Made by a program: the position numbers and the translations under genes. The notes under the pieces are model-generated. The model did not search any database and had not been told where the DNA came from. It saw nothing but the letters and a program-made list of their open reading frames with translations. A stretch of DNA of 64,000 bases from a bacterium. GTDB lineage: Bacteria > Verrucomicrobiota > Verrucomicrobiia > Limisphaerales > UBA11358. Location of the stretch: NCBI GenBank assembly GCA_021780905.1, contig JAJXXW010000080.1, forward strand, positions 62,001 through 126,000, in the 5' to 3' direction. Positions 62,941-64,000 of this stretch are shown piece by piece. How positions within the stretch are numbered: position 1 is the first letter of the stretch; each line of letters begins with the position of its first letter.

Positions 62941-63921
62941 ATGCTCTACCCCTTTGTTTTCAGGCCGATTTTCAAAGATCGGATTTGGGGCGGACGTGAA
63001 CTGGAAAGACTGTTTGGCAAAAAACTCCCGCCCGGCCAACCCATCGGCGAATCGTGGGAAATCTCCGACCGGCCGGGCGACGCCAGCGACATCGCCACCG
63101 GCCCGCTTGCCGGAAAAAATTTGCGCTGGCTGATGGAGCAGCACGCGGCGGAAATCCTCGGCGACGCGAAACCGGCGGCGGCGGGACGTTTCCCCATTCT
63201 CTGCAAAATTCTCGACGCGCGGCAAAAATTATCGCTGCAAGTCCACCCGCCGGCCCGCCAGGCCCAAGAATTTAACGGCGAGCCGAAAACTGAAATGTGG
63301 TTTGTCGCCGACGCCGCGCCGGACGCGAGTTTGTATGTTGGTCTGAAAAATGGCGTCACCCGCGCGGAATTCGAGAATAAGGTTGCCGACGGCAGCGTGG
63401 CGGATTGTTTTCACCGCATTCCGGTCAAGGCTGGCGACGCGATGTTTTTGCCGAGCGGCCGCGTTCACGCCATCGGCCAAGGCCTGGTGATTTTTGAAAT
63501 CCAGCAGAATTCCGACACGACCTACCGCGTGTTTGATTGGAACCGCGTCGGTCTCGATGGCAAGCCGCGCGAACTGCACATCGCGCAATCGCTCGCGAGC
63601 ATTGATTTCAATGACTTCGAGCCAAAACTCGTGCCGGCGGATTACCGGCCGGGACCGAATTTCAAATTCCGTCAGCTCGTGGAAGATCCGTTATTCAACG
63701 TGCAGGAACTAGTGTTTGAAACCGGCGGTGCCGTCAAACTGGCCGGTCAATATGTGCGCATCATCGCCCTGACGACCGGTGCGGCGACGATTGCCGACGC
63801 CCGCAGCGGCGTCACCGCCCAACTGAAGCCAGGGGATTTCTGCCTGATTCCCGCGAGCCTGAAAAATGTCGTGGTGACGGCGGCGGCGAAAACGGCATGC
63901 CTCGTCACCGAGGCGAACTGA
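62941..63921 (+). CDS. manA: Mannose-6-phosphate isomerase, class I
   Basis: Interconverts fructose-6-phosphate and mannose-6-phosphate, feeding sugar nucleotide and envelope glycan synthesis. The start at 62941 is right after the accA stop; the frame is open upstream through accA, but that part is antiparallel noise. Zinc ligands are placed in LSLQVHPPARQA, KTEMWFV and LPSGRVHAIGQG. At 326 residues it matches the short Firmicutes-type enzymes. It belongs to the same transcript as accA by spacing. Confidence 0.92.
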   Translation: MLYPFVFRPIFKDRIWGGRELERLFGKKLPPGQPIGESWEISDRPGDASDIATGPLAGKNLRWLMEQHAAEILGDAKPAAAGRFPILCKILDARQKLSLQVHPPARQAQEFNGEPKTEMWFVADAAPDASLYVGLKNGVTRAEFENKVADGSVADCFHRIPVKAGDAMFLPSGRVHAIGQGLVIFEIQQNSDTTYRVFDWNRVGLDGKPRELHIAQSLASIDFNDFEPKLVPADYRPGPNFKFRQLVEDPLFNVQELVFETGGAVKLAGQYVRIIALTTGAATIADARSGVTAQLKPGDFCLIPASLKNVVVTAAAKTACLVTEAN

Positions 63922-64000
63922 ATTCACCAGAGAATTTGGGGCGAAGATTGTTCTCCGCTATTTCGGCACTCAAAGCGGCGCTTTCCGGCTTCAACCCGTT

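Overview
The window is a GC-rich bacterial chromosome segment, most likely from Verrucomicrobiota near the Pedosphaera/Limisphaerales lineage. This rests on gene style, not on a marker gene. The supporting signs are a prepilin-like protein with a C-terminal His/Asp-Gly motif, a long secreted protein with passenger-like repeats, ECF sigma plus small membrane anti-sigma pairs, few Shine-Dalgarno sequences, and many hairpin and heptanucleotide repeats. No rRNA or CRISPR array was found. Four tRNAs are present: Phe(GAA), Pro(GGG), Ala(CGC) and initiator Met.

Layout. 1-10.3 kb: metK diverges from an ArsR-type regulator fused to a methyltransferase. ilvN-ilvC follow, then two tRNAs, an HtrA-like protease and a secreted protein of unknown role. 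ilvB comes next, behind a valine-rich leader peptide and a terminator hairpin (attenuator). 10.3-21.4 kb: a decayed sensor gene, then a six-gene operon of DUF58, BatA-like and other vWA membrane proteins, ending in a huge coiled-coil membrane protein. No moxR gene lies beside it. 21.6-27 kb: an RluA pseudouridine synthase, a PpiD/SurA-like chaperone and a large zinc metalloprotease. 27-34.5 kb: an accessory patch bounded by two inverted IS5-family remnants. It holds a 1622-residue secreted protein with a sialate-O-acetylesterase-like domain, IS fragments and tRNA-Ala. 34.7-47.5 kb: mostly housekeeping genes (slyX, beta-CASP nuclease, ECF sigma and partner, PfkB kinase, glyoxalase, nusB, PHP phosphoesterase, ftsY, recG), plus a prepilin-like protein and an interrupted phosphoesterase. 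47.7-53.5 kb: a second accessory patch next to tRNA-fMet, with prophage remnants, a Fic protein with a small downstream ORF between two diverged direct repeats, and an IS630 remnant. 53.6-59 kb: purS-purQ-purL, split by a type II restriction-modification pair. 59-64 kb: a response regulator, zwf, accA and a class I mannose-6-phosphate isomerase.

Genes that work together: IlvB, IlvN and IlvC carry out the first steps of branched-chain amino-acid synthesis from two nearby loci. PurS, PurQ and PurL form one enzyme (FGAM synthase). The vWA operon probably builds one envelope complex. The sequence-level surprises are the ilvB attenuator, the overlapping face-to-face metK/regulator promoters, and multi-hairpin elements with inverted-repeat ends lying in frame inside purL and recG.
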